Shown here: piece by piece, positions 1 through 11,754 of the stretch
Numbering within the stretch: position 1 is the stretch's first letter
How the letters are laid out: every line of letters begins with the position of its first letter
Source of the DNA: Siphonodentalium dalli
Taxonomy: Eukaryota; Mollusca; Scaphopoda; Gadilida; Siphonodentaliidae
Length of the DNA stretch: 64,000 bases
Assembly: GCA_032622095.1 (NCBI GenBank)
Contig: CP136066.1
Coordinates: forward strand, 99,407,319 to 99,471,318
Reading direction: 5' to 3'
Notes under the pieces: model-generated
The model's database searches: none
Told to the model about the DNA's origin: nothing
What the model saw: the letters and a program-made list of their open reading frames with translations, nothing else
Program-made: the position numbers and the translations under genes

Positions 1-179
1 GTTTTCTTTACAAATATTAAACCAAATTTACAGCACACACACTGTCATTCTTATATATTAATGAAATCCAATGACTCTCGAAGGTGAAATCATTTGCATC
101 AGATTGTCGCCGATTGTTGCGTCCCGAATCGAGATGTCAATATTTATAATTAAGCGTAGTTCAGACGATGATATCTGTG

Positions 180-785
180 GAGTGGTATGGTCGATTTCTT
201 TGAGATTTTTCAAACTTGACCTATGTTTTCTCAAATGTGAACGAAATACCAAATATCAAGAAATTCTATTGAATATTGCTCAAGTTACATGTATCATTCT
301 GACAGCATAAAAATTGTCATTTCTAAGTCGAATAAATCATCAAACCATGAATTGGATTTTCATTTTCTCAAATTGGATCAATATAACAAATATCAAAAAA
401 TTATTTTAAACATTGCTTAAGTAATCAGCCAAACAACGAAGATATATATAGTGATTTGTAAGTTGAAAAAGGGTGTAACCCACAATAAAAAATCATCAGA
501 CCATGATCAAATTTGAACTTGACCTGTGTCTTAACAAATGTCAACCACATACCAAATGTCAAGAAATTTGTTGAATTATTGCTCAAATTATCATCCGGAC
601 TAAAATCATCGGACCATGACCAAATTTGAACTTGAACTTGCATTCTCAAATATCAACTGCTGATATATAACAAATCCCATGGAATTCTGATTGATATTGT
701 CAATGTTATGATCAGGACAACACGGACGGATGCACAGACATGCTGATTACATGTAATATTGTCCCTTATTTGGGGACAATAATGG
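180..785. repeat. Degenerate tandem-repeat element with terminal hairpin
   Basis: Four decayed copies of a roughly 125-140 base unit follow one another. Each carries a stretch like 'caaatttgaacttgacct', then 'accaaatgtcaagaaatt', then 'attgctcaa' (about 205-303, 310-429, 460-600, 600-718). The block ends in a short GGACGG/CAGACA tract and the small inverted repeat 'ttgtcccttatttggggacaa' region near 755-780. This layout (tandem core, tetranucleotide tract, 3' hairpin) matches the Helitron-like repeats elsewhere in the window, but the family is inferred. It lies left of the last visible YeeE/YedE exon. Confidence 0.55.
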
Positions 786-904
786 ACCATTCCAGTGTAC
801 ACTTTTATAACTGATTGGAGAATCCATTCAGTAAAGAAAGGATTGATTAAGAAATATCACAATAAATGTATATCTAAAAGTTTCAAAATATTTAGATAGC
901 ATAC

Positions 905-953
905 CTGAATTTGGAACTTGAGAACCAAGTTGTACAAGTATCATGCCTGGACA
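905..953 (-). CDS. YeeE/YedE-family gene, exon 4 (last exon seen)
   Basis: Read on the minus strand, a 'tttcag' acceptor is followed by 49 bases encoding CPGMILVQLGSQVPNS and a GTATGC donor. It enters in phase 0, exactly what exon 3 (6689-6846) requires, and leaves in phase 1. Joining the two rebuilds GSGMFICGG-CPGM, the GxGM...GGCPG signature of YeeE/YedE sulphur-transport proteins. In bacterial members a cysteine in this region is implicated in passing thiosulphate through the pore. The remaining exons must lie to the left of the window; none was found in 1-904. Confidence 0.8.
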
Positions 954-1287
954 CTGAAATGAAGAAAAGCAAAACAATAGTTAGTCTTGAACATTCTAAC
1001 AAATTAATAGCCAACAAATTACAAGATAGGCATCAGGGTCATTCTTTGAGGGTGGGGGTGGGGGTGGGGAGTGTGGTTTTAAATTTCATGATTCTGGGAA
1101 AATTCATTTGCATCTCATGATTTATAATTTATTTTCTTACTGGCTACAAGTTTCCTAACACCCACCCCTCCCCACTGTGGTTGGGATAACTTCCAATTCA
1201 GTCTAAATTTTGACTGGAAATTGAGAAATTTCCTCTTACTTTACACTGAATATTAAATTAATTAAAATATAAATTATCAGACGAATC
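954..1287. other. Intron; no gene seen
   Basis: Part of the intron between exons 3 and 4 of the YeeE/YedE-like gene. It holds a G-rich run (about 1047-1070) and a C-rich run (about 1158-1174) and otherwise AT-rich unique-looking sequence. Confidence 0.5.
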
Positions 1288-1632
1288 TTAAAGGGGTACT
1301 GTGCACTAAATCTGGCCATTTATAGGACCATCTACTTTTATACTCAAGAGAATATATACAATAAATGAATGAATTTGAGTCATGGATTAGTGCAAAATAC
1401 ACTCATGTGCTCAACATGGTAATTATAATGAAAATTAACTTATGGCTCCAGCCATAAACTCATTATCATTATAATTACCATGTTGTTTGCATTGTTCATA
1501 GAGCGCATGAGTGTATTTTACACTAATCCTTGGCTCAAATTCATTCATTTGTTGCATATATTCAGTTGAGTATACATGTAAAAGAAGATGGTCCCATAAA
1601 TTGAAGGATTTAGTGTACAGTACCCATTTAAC
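1288..1632. mobile_element. Foldback MITE, TTAAAGGGGTACTG family
   Basis: Almost the whole segment is one inverted repeat. The left arm begins TTAAAGGGGTACTGTGCAC and the right arm ends GTGTACAGTACCCATTTAA. They meet at the small palindrome 'ttatggctccagccataa' near 1440-1458. TTAA stands at both ends, consistent with a TTAA target. The same ends and central palindrome occur at 16821-17412. No ORF of note, so it would depend on a transposase encoded elsewhere. Confidence 0.8.
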
Positions 1633-2234
1633 CCATGCACCAAGTACATGTATATGTTTCCCATCCATGATCCCCCATGGTTCAAAATTTTTAAACCAAG
1701 AGCAGATTGATTCAAAATTTTGAGGATTACAACATATATTCTAATTTTGGTCTGAAATCAACATAGCTGGAACAATAATCGTTGAAAAATAAAACTATGA
1801 GAGCAATTACAACAAGTATATATTAGTCTGAGGTTTAACATGTTCAAAGATAATTGTCTTTCCGGGCATGATATTTCCAACTATTTGACAACACAAGAAC
1901 ACCCCCACCCATCAAGCCAATCTCCCCCATACCTCATATGAGTGCAGCGTGAATACCTATAAAATGTAACATAAATATTTTGTGATATAATATGGCAGAC
2001 CAAACCATAATAAGAACAAAGTATATTCCTTGTGTAAAATCAGTAGAGCAATCATGAAGTTCAATGATAATAACCCAAGGTTGTTATTTTTAAGACCATC
2101 CACTGCTTTGGTCTGATAACTGTGTTACATCTTATCTTAATTGTCCAATTAAGTAATAATATTTCATTCATATTCATGCGTTGCTGAATGTTTTGAAGTC
2201 AAATACCTACTCCAATATATCATAATTTTTTATC
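1633..2234. other. Intron; no gene seen
   Basis: AT-rich sequence without recognisable coding, RNA gene or repeat boundary. Confidence 0.4.
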
Positions 2235-2635
2235 TTTAACCCTTTCATGACTGGGGCTTCTTGAAATTTTGTGAATACCCTAATCCAATGCATTCTCTTA
2301 TATACATGTATGCGAGTCTCCCATGGGAGCCTCGCAAAAATAAGCGGATACATTGGCCAAACAATATTTACCTTGACCATGTAAGCTACAGCATTCTTAT
2401 ATATATATATATGAGGCTCACTATGGCAGACTAGCATATATAAGAGAATGCACTGGCACATGATCTTTACTGCTGCACCAGCGCAGCTCCAGTCATGAAA
2501 TTGTCAACCCTTTCATGATGGGAGCTGTGATGGTGCAGCATTAAATATCATGGGAGACTTGCATATATAAGAAAATGCATTGGCACAGGTTTTTTTCCAC
2601 AAAATTTCAGGAAGCTCCAGTCATGATAGGGTTCA
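2235..2635. repeat. Cluster of palindromic 'aatgcattctcttatata' repeats
   Basis: Several copies, in both orientations, of the unit 'ccaatgcattctcttatata' followed by 'gcgagtctcccatgggag'. They are interleaved with 'ccctttcatgactgg' and 'ccagtcatga' in opposite orientation, so the block can fold into nested hairpins. The same unit builds the better preserved palindromes at 30130-30593 and a fragment near 7615-7700. Confidence 0.65.
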
Positions 2636-3437
2636 AGTTATAGAATGTTCTATTTTTAATAATATAGGTTACAAAAAATGTGAAGGCATGTGTACACCGG
2701 TATATAGTGATATCACTATTATTTAGCAGACCTGTGAGAGTATACATACTTGGAATTTAGCATTGTCTTTACCATGAACAAATGATATTTTTCTTTCTAG
2801 GAATTAATTCATAATCCCATTTTAAATATAAACAACATACGAAAATCAACAAGAAAGAAGAGGGAAATTGGTGTATTTTGTGAAATAAATTTCTGAAAAC
2901 TTTTGGAGAATATTCAATTTATGGCTTTTCAAGGATGATTATGAAAAATTCAAATTGAGAAGTTCAGTAATACTAAAGTTATCATCTGGAAAAAAAAATG
3001 AATCGACGGAAAACAGACCGAAAAACAAAATAAGTTCTGTTTAAAAATGGGTATCTATTAGAATACAAGAAAATTGAGACTTCTTAACCCTTTGGCGAGT
3101 GAGTACGTCATATATGATGTAATATCTGTGGGTGAATATATTGTGCAAATAAACTGAGTATTATAGCAAATAAGTTACAAAAACAACATTATTATAAAGC
3201 ACAAATCAATGTAAATAACAAAATTTATCGCTGCAGAGCAGTCATTTTCCATCAGACAACCATCTCAGAATTGCCATACATGTAGTTAGTCATAAACAGA
3301 ACAGGGTGAGACCCAATCTGATAGCCTTTGAGCAAACATTCACCTTACCGATAGACCTAATTGTGTTATTTAAATTCCAACCAAAAGCGGCATTTAAAAT
3401 TTACAATGGTCTAATATACATAATATCTTCGAAAATG
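2636..3437. other. Intron; no gene seen
   Basis: AT-rich, no convincing ORF, splice-bounded exon or clear repeat boundary. Confidence 0.4.
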
Positions 3438-4272
3438 AAGTTGAAAGTGTCCATGTCATGTAGCTCAACTTGGGAATGAGTTTATATTTTGCTGAGCAAT
3501 GAATGGAATGGTAAAGGAAAGCCAAAAAGTTACATTAAAGGTCTTAGTATAGATGAAACTATTTTCATTTGAAACATTCACCAATAAATGTGGGTTGCAA
3601 GGTGAGCGGATAGATTCAAATTTGAAATCCATATGAAGTTTGGTGACGATTGGATGAGGGATGTGGCCTCTAGGGTGTACTGAAGGATTTAGTCAGGCAA
3701 AGAGTAAATTCAAAGATGGCCGCTGGCAGCCATGTTATTTAACAAATTTTGGGAATAATCAATTGCTCCAATATAGAGGACACCCCAAAGATCCATATGA
3801 AGTTTGGTGATGATCGGATGTGGCCTCCAGGGTGAGCTGAAGGATTTAGTCATGCAAAGTGTAAAATCTAAGATGGCTGCCAGCGGCCATGTTTTTTATC
3901 GAACATTGTTCGAATTTGATGACTACCATCTAGAGGTGATCCTAAACATGTCTGCAAATTTTCAGAACAATTCTCCAATAAATGCGGGCTGTGGGCTGAG
4001 CAGATGTATTCGAAATTGAAATACAAGATGGCTGCTGACGGCCATGTTTTTTAATGAATTTCGAGAAAAAATGCATGGCTCACATTGAGAGGTCACCCTA
4101 AAGATCCATAGAAGTTTGGTGATAGGATGAGGGATGTGGCATAAAGGGTGTGCCTAAGATAGTCAAAAATCCAAGATGGCTGCTGGCGGCCATGTTTTCT
4201 AACTGGATGACGGACACCAACCCATGGCAATAGCTCAAATTTTACACAGTAAAGTTGAGCTAAAAATCCCTT
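3438..4272 (+). repeat. 'aagatggctgctggcggccatg' tandem-core element, copy a
   Basis: Starts near 'tgaaagtgtccatgtcatgtagctcaacttggg' and ends near 'aacccatggcaatagctcaaa...gttgagctaaaaa'. The ends therefore carry AGCTCAA in inverted sense (tagctcaac / gttgagcta). The core is a row of about 150-160 base monomers (near 3712, 3870, 4021, 4171), each with 'caagatggctgc' and 'catatgaagtttggtgatgatcggatgagggatgtggcc'. Short apparent ORFs here come from the repeat and are not genes. Confidence 0.7.
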
Positions 4273-4422
4273 TAAAGACAATTTTATGATATTACCAATA
4301 CAGGGTAACATGGTATTATGATAAAGCTACCGTAAACAACAGAAATGTTGTTCTACCTGCCAAACGTACGATGACATGAATGTTGTTCTACCCACCAAAG
4401 GGTTATAGCCCGATAGAGCTTG

Positions 4423-6130
4423 AATGAAAGTCTCAATGACACTGTAGCTCAACTTGGAGAAAGAATAATTTCATCTGTTACAGTCAATGGAGGAATTAGG
4501 AATGCAGAAAGTTGAAATACCTATGTAATACTAGATGTCAACATGAAGAGATACATAAATAAAATCCAAAATGGCCACTGGTAGCCATGTTTTCCAATGA
4601 AATTAGAAAACAATTTGATAGCTACAATCTAGTGGTCACCCACAAGATCAATATGAAGTTTAATGACAATTGGATGAGAGATGTGGTCTGTAGGTGTGTT
4701 AAAGGATTTATTCATGCAAAGAGTAAATTTCAAGATGGCTGCCGGTGGGCACGTGTATTTTAACGAAATTCAGAGTCATATGAAGCTTAGTGACAATCAG
4801 ACAAGGAATTTTGTCTGTAGGGTTTGCCAAACGATTTAGTCTTTCAAAGAGTAAAATCCAAGATGGCCACTGGCACAATATTTTCCAATGAAGTTCGTAA
4901 AACTTTGATGGCTCCCATTTAGTGGTCACCCAAAAGATCCAAATGAAGTTTGGTGATGACGAATGTGGTCTGTAGGTTGTGCCAAAGGATTTAGTCATGT
5001 AAAGAGTAAAATCCAAGATGACTGCCCATGGCAATGTTTTTCTTCGTAAATTGTTCAAATTCGATAGCTCCCATCTAGAGGTGATCCTAAATAAGCCTGT
5101 AAAATTTTCAAAACAATTCTCCAATAAATGGGGGCTGAAGGGGGTGACGGTAGATTCAAATTTTAAATTCAAGACGGCTGCTGGCAGCTATGTTTTTAAT
5201 GACTTTTGTAAAAAATTTATGGCTCCATCTAGAAGTCACACAAGATCCATTTGAAGTTTGCTGATGATCGGATGAGGGAGGTTGCCTGTAGGGTGTGCTG
5301 AAGGATTTACTCATACAAAGATTAAAATCCAAGATGGCTGCCAGCAGCCATGTTTTTCATCGAAAATTGTTCTAATTTGATAGCTCCCATCTAGAGGTGA
5401 TCCTAAACATGCCTGTAGAAATTTCAGAACAATTCTCCACTAAATGTGAGCTGTATGGGGTTCCGATAGATTAAAATTTGAAATCCAAGATGGCTGCTGG
5501 CCATTTCGGAAAAAATTGATGGCTTCCATCTAGAGGTCACCCTGAATATCCTTATGAAGTTTGGTGATGATCAGATGAGGGAGGTGTCCTGCAGGGCATG
5601 CCGAAGGATTTAGTCATACCAAGAACAAAATACAAGATGGCTGATGGCGGCCATTTTTTTTCAAAGTAATTTGGAAACATTTGATGGCTCCCATCTAGAG
5701 GTCACCCCAATGACCTGTATGAAGTTTGGTGATGATCGGAAGATGGATGTGGTCTGTAGGATGTGCCAAATACTTAGTAATGCAAAGAGTAAAATCCAAG
5801 ATGGCTGCTGGCGGCCATGTTTTGTGGCCGAATGATCCCAAAATGAATGGAATCAGACGAACAGTACTGCCTCTAGCCTGTGCTAATGGGTTGAATATTG
5901 AAATCAAGATGGTCACTGGTGGCCATGTTTTAACGCCAAATTACCCCAAAATTATTCGTTTCCATTTAAATGTCAACAGCCATGACAAATTGTATAATGA
6001 TCAGACCAAAGGTATGACATGTAGCCCATGCTAATGGAAATTATTGATGGACACACACTCGCATGGATGACAGATACCAACCCATGGCAATAGCTCAAAC
6101 TTTACAAATTTATGTTAAGCTAAAAATCAT
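4423..6130 (+). repeat. 'aagatggctgctggcggccatg' tandem-core element, copy b
   Basis: The same family as 3438-4272 with more monomers. 'agatggc' marks fall near 4568, 4731, 4860, 5012, 5170, 5332, 5490, 5635, 5801 and 5910, a period of about 150-160 bases. It begins 'gaaagtctcaatgacactgtagctcaacttgg' and ends 'cccatggcaatagctcaaactttac...gttaagctaaaaa'. Further copies are at 11970-12486 and, reversed, from 63809 to the window end. Confidence 0.75.
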
Positions 6131-6688
6131 TGAACAATCATAAAGATTTGTTGAGTAATAAGCCTAGTTTGATCAGTCAATTTGGAGTGATCATGCAGTA
6201 ATCAATAAAAACCCAAATTTTTATTCCACAACTGTTGGGTGAGGCACATGGATGTATGTACTATATTCAATAAAATCACAGCCACTGCATACATATTTTA
6301 TATACCACAAGTTCAATACAAGAAGGAATTATTATTCGCATTGACATTGTTGCCAAGAGCAATGACAAAAGAACCGCTTCCAATGATTACATGTGTTACA
6401 TGTACATTATCGGTTTTCGACAAATATATATCACAATTACGTTTGTTATAGTATCAATAGACGCCAAGGTCAATGACTGGACTTACTGACACAATGGTAT
6501 ATGGAATATTAAATACAGAACATAACTTGCATCATAAAGTTATTCAAATCTTTATAGAACTCATTGCAGACGCCACATAGTTACATTTCACTTAAGCTCT
6601 GCTCTCGTGAGATATATCCTTGCGCAACTCATTCAATAAAAGATCATCGATTAAGATGCGCATTGTGTCCTAGCTAAATATTACTCAC
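6131..6688. other. Intron; no gene seen
   Basis: Lies directly downstream of the donor of YeeE/YedE exon 3. No exon or repeat recognised. Confidence 0.4.
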
Positions 6689-6846
6689 CCCGCCACATAT
6701 GAACATCCCACTGCCCAGGATGAATCCCCCAACTGATGCAAGTTCAATAGTTCTTGTTTTGACACATGAACGAAATTCTGTTCTCACTTGTAAGAATATT
6801 CTTTGAGTGGACGGCAACATTGACATGATTGATAGAAACATCATTG
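6689..6846 (-). CDS. YeeE/YedE-family gene, exon 3
   Basis: Minus-strand exon of 158 bases between a 'ctattgcag' acceptor and a consensus GTGAGT donor. It enters in phase 1, as exon 2 needs, and leaves in phase 0. The product (about residues 100-152) includes MMFLSIMSMLPSTQRIF, a hydrophobic start, and then GGFILGSGMFICGG, a glycine-rich helix typical of YeeE/YedE half-repeats. Only the phase-1 reading avoids stops. With exon 4 it completes GGCPGM. It is 9.8 kb from exon 2 and 5.7 kb from exon 4, both gaps filled with repeats. Confidence 0.85.
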
Positions 6847-8139
6847 CTGCAATAGTTGAAAAAAGTACTTAAGTTAGTCATCATCACCACCGTGGATAGC
6901 ACAAGTAATATGCAAGTCATAGATTAATAGAAATTTGTGGCTATTAACCAATCCTAAATATTTTCTATGGCGAAAGGCGATGCTGTAGAAAAAGTTGTAG
7001 GTGCCATTCCCCCGTGCCAATATAGAATTTCATGCAATTCTAAAACAATGTCATTGAAAAAATGTTTAGTTTCAAGGGCTGAATAACCCTTTCTTTACTA
7101 CTTACTCATTGAAGATTAGTTCCCTGAATTAGAACAGGAAGATGAGGCCTTGCCAAGTATCTGTTTTGAACCTCTTTAGCATAAATTGGCAAGTTTCATC
7201 TATAGATAACCACAGCAGAACAAAATATGCATTAAAACAACCCTGTTAATTAGCAGGAATTTGTCTTGGCTAAAACATTACATACATGTAGGCCTGGAAC
7301 TTAGCCTTGGCTAAAAATCTAAGGATCCGCACAGAGAAATGCTCTACTTATATTACATACACAAATTTATGTATAGACTTCAGTTTATAATTTAGTGGCA
7401 GACTCTGTTTGGGTCTGGTTTAACATTTTCTATACAAAATGGATTCTCCCAGTCAGTTAACGAGAGGACGATCACGATCGGCAGATGTTAACCCATCCCT
7501 TGGCGATCAAAATTTAATATGATCGGATAAATGAGAGTTTTGGTGTTGAATTATAGAGTATACTGTTATGTACTATTATAGACAAATGTACATAACACAA
7601 ATTATCGGAATTTATGGGTCACTGGCATTTATATAAGAGAATGCTATGGTACAGGATCTGTAATGCTAAACTGCCACAGCCAGCAAGCCCATGGGTTAAA
7701 TGTGTAGGTGTGACCTGGACATTGAATACTTGGATTAAGAGAGTCCAATTTAAGTTTACAATAATAATGTGTCCTAGTATACAGATAAGCAACCTCACCA
7801 CTGACCCATTAATATCAATTATATAGCAGAGCTGTCAAAATATCACAGGAATTGTTTATGTTGAACACTGACCTCTCTATTAAACCAATAACAATTATAA
7901 TGATATCAGACCATCTGAAGATATAACTCTGCAGCACAGATGTCCAAGTCTAATGTCATGTGATGTTTATTGTTGAATCTTTATTTTAAATTAGATACCA
8001 TAGGCTTCTTTATCAGATTATTTGCACATTGGCATAAGAGACATCAGAAAATAATATAGCCTTATCAATAGCTAAGTAGTCCAAAGGCAATTGGTGAATT
8101 GATTTTAATGTTGCTCCAAACAGATTTACCAGTACATAA
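6847..8139. other. Intron; no gene seen
   Basis: Contains a fragment near 7470-7510 ('cgagaggacgatcacgatcggcagatgttaaccca') repeated at 8840-8890, and a short piece near 7615-7700 of the 'aagagaatgc' palindromic family. No exon recognised. Confidence 0.4.
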
Positions 8140-8735
8140 CACAAGATTTTGGACCAATTTTATCAAATTTGGTGTGGTGATTCGGGGTACCCTTGGCAGA
8201 GTTATAATGGTGTGAGTTTTGCAAATTATTTTAACTTAAAAAAAAAAATGGTTTTTAATTATTTTAAAAAATTAAAGGGACACATTGGAAATCTTTTTGT
8301 CAACTGTTATCATAATCATTAATATCTAAATGAAAACAAATGACAATGTCAATGACATTTTTTTTATTATTATTATAAAAGTTAAAAATATTTATTTTTT
8401 TTAAATTGAACTTTTTTTGTTCAAATTTTTTTCTCGAAAAAGGGTCATAACTCCTTGAAAATTAATCGGATCAAACCCATATTCGAACTCGATCTGTATT
8501 TTGGGCTGTGAAACTCACACACCAAATTTGGTTCCAATCAGATAAAAATTGTTTGAGTTATGGCAGAATGCGTGAATTCTAAGTTGAAAAAGGGCCATAA
8601 CTCTGTAACAAAATCTCGGATCAAACCCAAATTCGAACTAGATCTATATTTTGGGCTGAGAAACCCATATACAAAATTTTGTTTCGATCGGATAAAAAAT
8701 GTTTGAGTTATCGCATTACTCGTAAAGTGTCTACG

Positions 8736-8770
<35 letters not shown>

Positions 8771-8840
8771 GGACGAACGACGAGTGGTCAATCCGGGCAA
8801 CGACACTATGTTTACCATACTATGGTATGGGTAAACATAA
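8140..8840 (+). mobile_element. Non-autonomous Helitron-like element with GACA tract
   Basis: Opens near 'aatttggtgtggtgattcggggtaccc', contains two roughly 140-base tandem units ('agttgaaaaagggccataactc...tttgggctgagaaaccca'), then a (GACA)n tract at about 8736-8772. It ends in the palindrome 'tgtttaccatactatgg...gtaaaca' at 8808-8838. A second copy lies at 9900-10248, and related heads are at 11755 and 17580. Assignment to Helitron-like or pearl-type elements is by architecture only. Confidence 0.55.
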
Positions 8841-8987
8841 CGAGAGGCCGATCACGATCGGCAGATGTTTAACCCATACCTTGGCGATAGCGACTAGCCA
8901 TAACTGATAATTTGTCAAAGATATGATCACAGGAATTAATCCATATATCAGTACCCAACTTGAAATCAAAAGCTCAAATAATTTGTC

Positions 8988-9372
8988 TTAAAGGGGTACT
9001 GTACCCAAGATGTTGTTGTTGGTTTCCATAATCCCCGAGTCGGAGAATAAGGTAACAACTTTTCCATTTTTTGAAAGTCTGTTGAGTACGAAGTATTGTT
9101 ACGGATGGCAAATTTACCGGAATGCAAAAATACAAATTGTCGTTGTCGAGTAATTTTTGTACAGTTTTCAACCAAATGAATCAAATAAACATTATATTAT
9201 ATGCTTAGCAGTCCCATATACTCATTTAAGTTAGTGTATGGTCACTAGTCAATGAGTGGCTTGGGTTTTCTCCCCGTATAAGCATAATGTTTCAAACGAT
9301 CGTGTGTGCAATTGTTTTATTAATCCAGTATCCCTCAATTATAATTTGATTACGTTTTGTACACGGAAATTC
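8988..9372 (+). mobile_element. Half copy of the TTAAAGGGGTACTG MITE
   Basis: Begins TTAAAGGGGTACTGTACCC and stays alignable, in reverse orientation, with the right half of the complete element at 16821-17412 ('ttgtcgttgtcgagtaatttttgtac', 'gatcgtgtgtgcaa', 'tccctcaattataatttgattacg'). The match stops near 'acacggaaattcc', so the other half and terminus are missing. Confidence 0.7.
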
Positions 9373-9899
9373 CATGTGTCTATGGAAACCTTGGAAAGGG
9401 TTAATTATTTTTGAAGCAAATTTTAATGGAATTAAGAAGACACTTAAATAGGTGAGGGGGGCCCTTATCTCACCCTGTAATGAAATTTCAAGAATAGGAA
9501 AAACACCAGTCTTGTGCTGCCATTAATCAATTTGACAGTTAGAATAAACAAACAGCCAGCCACCAGTGTTGTTTATCTTGCTTGACCCACCAGAGCTCTG
9601 TATCATGTCATCACTCATTTCATAACAGATTTCACTTGGAATGACAACATCTATAAAAATCCTCTCATATACTCTGGATGTTGGATGATCACATGGTAAT
9701 TTATTGATATCATTATATTACATGAAACTATTGCAATAAAATCTTCATATTTTCAAAACAGGATATCACACCTAATTAATCGTATAAAACTAAAATAAAT
9801 GAAAGTGTCAATTTTTTTTTATTATTTTGTTATTATTTTTTTTATTGTTATTAAAGTTCAAACAAAATTTAATATTTGTATATGCTAAATTTAGCAATA
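9373..9899. other. Intron; no gene seen
   Basis: AT-rich, with T-rich runs near 9810-9850. Nothing else recognised. Confidence 0.35.
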
Positions 9900-10143
9900 T
9901 TCGGACTCGATCTGTATTGTGGGCTGTGAAACTCGCATACCAAATTTGGTTCCAATCAGATAAAAAATGTTTGAGTTATGGCAGAATGCGTGAATTCTAA
10001 GTTGAAAAAGGGCCATAACTCTGTAACAAAAACTCGGATCAAACCCAAATTCGATCTGTATTTTGGGCTGAGAAACCCATATACAAAATTTTGTTTCGAT
10101 CGGATAGAAAATGTTTGAGTTATCGCATTACTCGTAAAGTGTC

Positions 10144-10174
<31 letters not shown>

Positions 10175-10248
10175 AGACGGACGAACGACGAGTGGTCAAT
10201 CCAGGCAATGACACTATGTTTACCATACTATGGTATGGGTAAACATAA
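9900..10248 (+). mobile_element. Second copy of the GACA-tract Helitron-like element, 5' truncated
   Basis: Matches 8500-8838 nearly base for base: the 'gggccataactctgtaaca' unit, a GACA/GACG tract at about 10147-10190, and the terminal palindrome 'ttaccatactatggtatggg'. The apparent 67-residue ORF across the tract (a QTDGQTD-type repeat) is a by-product of the microsatellite. Confidence 0.6.
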
Positions 10249-11119
10249 AAAGTGTACGTCAGAATGGTCTATTATTGATTTGGAGAGATGTTAAGGTGAT
10301 TAAAGAAGAAATCAAATATATAAGAGTGCAGAAGGAGCCCTATTTATTGAGGGAAATGTTTTGCTAATAAGTTTGTTGAACTTAATTATTATCTGAACAT
10401 TTCCTATGTGATAACCACTCAACAATGATGGTTTTATGGAAATGAACTATTTTAAATAGTTTATTTCCAATATACAATAGTTTTAATGTTATCTAGCTGG
10501 TTCTTGTTACTAATACAAATTATTCAATCCTTGCTATCATCTTGTTTGCAGACTGGCCACTACCCATAAATATTAAATGCAACAACCACAGAAATTTGGT
10601 TCAATTTTGCACAAAATATTGACAGCTTTTGAAATTTGTCTCAGCTAAAAAATAGCTTTTAAAATCTAGTTTTGCCTTGGAATTTGCCTCAGGCTCTTAG
10701 CTCAGCCAATATATCATGTTAATTAACATGGCTGTATGGGTAGATGTACAATATACTACATGATATTAATCTCTGATTAATATATTGTAAGAATAAATCC
10801 ATAGATTCTGATGATGTCTGTTGTTGTGTGGTCTTTTCAGGTTTATTTTTAGGCAATGACAAGGGTCGAAAATGGCACCATTCCCATGGGCAATAGCCAG
10901 GTTTATTTCCAATTTATGACCCCGAAATTCCCAATTCAAAGAAAGTCGCTTGTTTTCTTAACAAAGATAGGATTTCTCATTCATTTTAAGGTGATCATTC
11001 AAGTCCTATCGCCCCATTTGCATAATGAGGAATAAAAATCTAATGAATAAATTAAATGGTTTCATTAAACTGAGTTTCACAATGAAAATGCTTGTTTCTA
11101 CATCTTCCACATTCCAAAT
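10249..11119. other. Intron; no gene seen
   Basis: AT-rich sequence without recognisable exon or repeat boundary. Confidence 0.35.
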
Positions 11120-11480
11120 TTAATGCCTCATGTTGTAAATTTCCCCACTGTAAAGGGCCTGGGACCCTCTCCCAAAATATGTAGAAAAATCCCTGCAGTT
11201 TGGTTTATATTGTCTAACATATTCAAGCCCCTGGGGACCTCATTCTGCATGACCTCATCTGCATTGGGAGACATAGACTCAGATTGAAGTTCCCAAATGG
11301 TGAATATTGTGATGTATACCCATTGGGAATTGAGAATCTGATAATAAAGAAACTTTCCAGAGAAGATGAGGCCTAAGCAGAATGAGGTCTCCAGAGGGTT
11401 AATGCGGGATAGCATCACAAAATCCACCCTCTGGGGACCTCACTCTGCAAATGACAGGCACACTAAACTCAGGCTTGAAC
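11120..11480. repeat. 'accctctggggacctcattctgca' repeat, uninterrupted copy
   Basis: A repeat built on 'tctggggacctcattctgca', 'gggagacatagactcagatt' and 'gaagttcccaaatggtgaata', with inverted pieces ('cctaagcagaatgaggtctcc'). It ends 'cactctgcaaatgacaggcacactaaactcaggc'. The related copy at 12900-13345 / 14537-14575 is interrupted by a hAT-like insertion at exactly the 'gcaagtgacag' point, so this copy serves as a paralogous empty site. Confidence 0.65.
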
Positions 11481-11754
11481 ATACATGGACTCTGGATATC
11501 AGGTTTGTGATTTACCATGTTTGTTCTGGTTAGTATAGAAAAACATTATCATGGGCCCCAAATGGATCAAAGTATCTATTATATATTGGTTTCCAGTGAG
11601 TGAGTGGATCTTACTTAACCCTTTCATTACTAAATGAATTCTCCCATTCATTTATAAAAGTATACATTGGAATGGTATATTATTCATCTGGGTATATTAT
11701 TCATCTGGAGGGGTGTTCTGACAGGTAATGACAGCAGGCAACAGACAGAATCTA

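Noticed and set aside
8736-8772. Possible CRISPR-like array (regular short repeats)
   Set aside because: It is a plain GACA microsatellite in eukaryotic DNA, without spacers.
10091-10294. ORF with DRQTDGQTDRRT
   Set aside because: Product of a GACA/GACG microsatellite at the end of a Helitron-like element.
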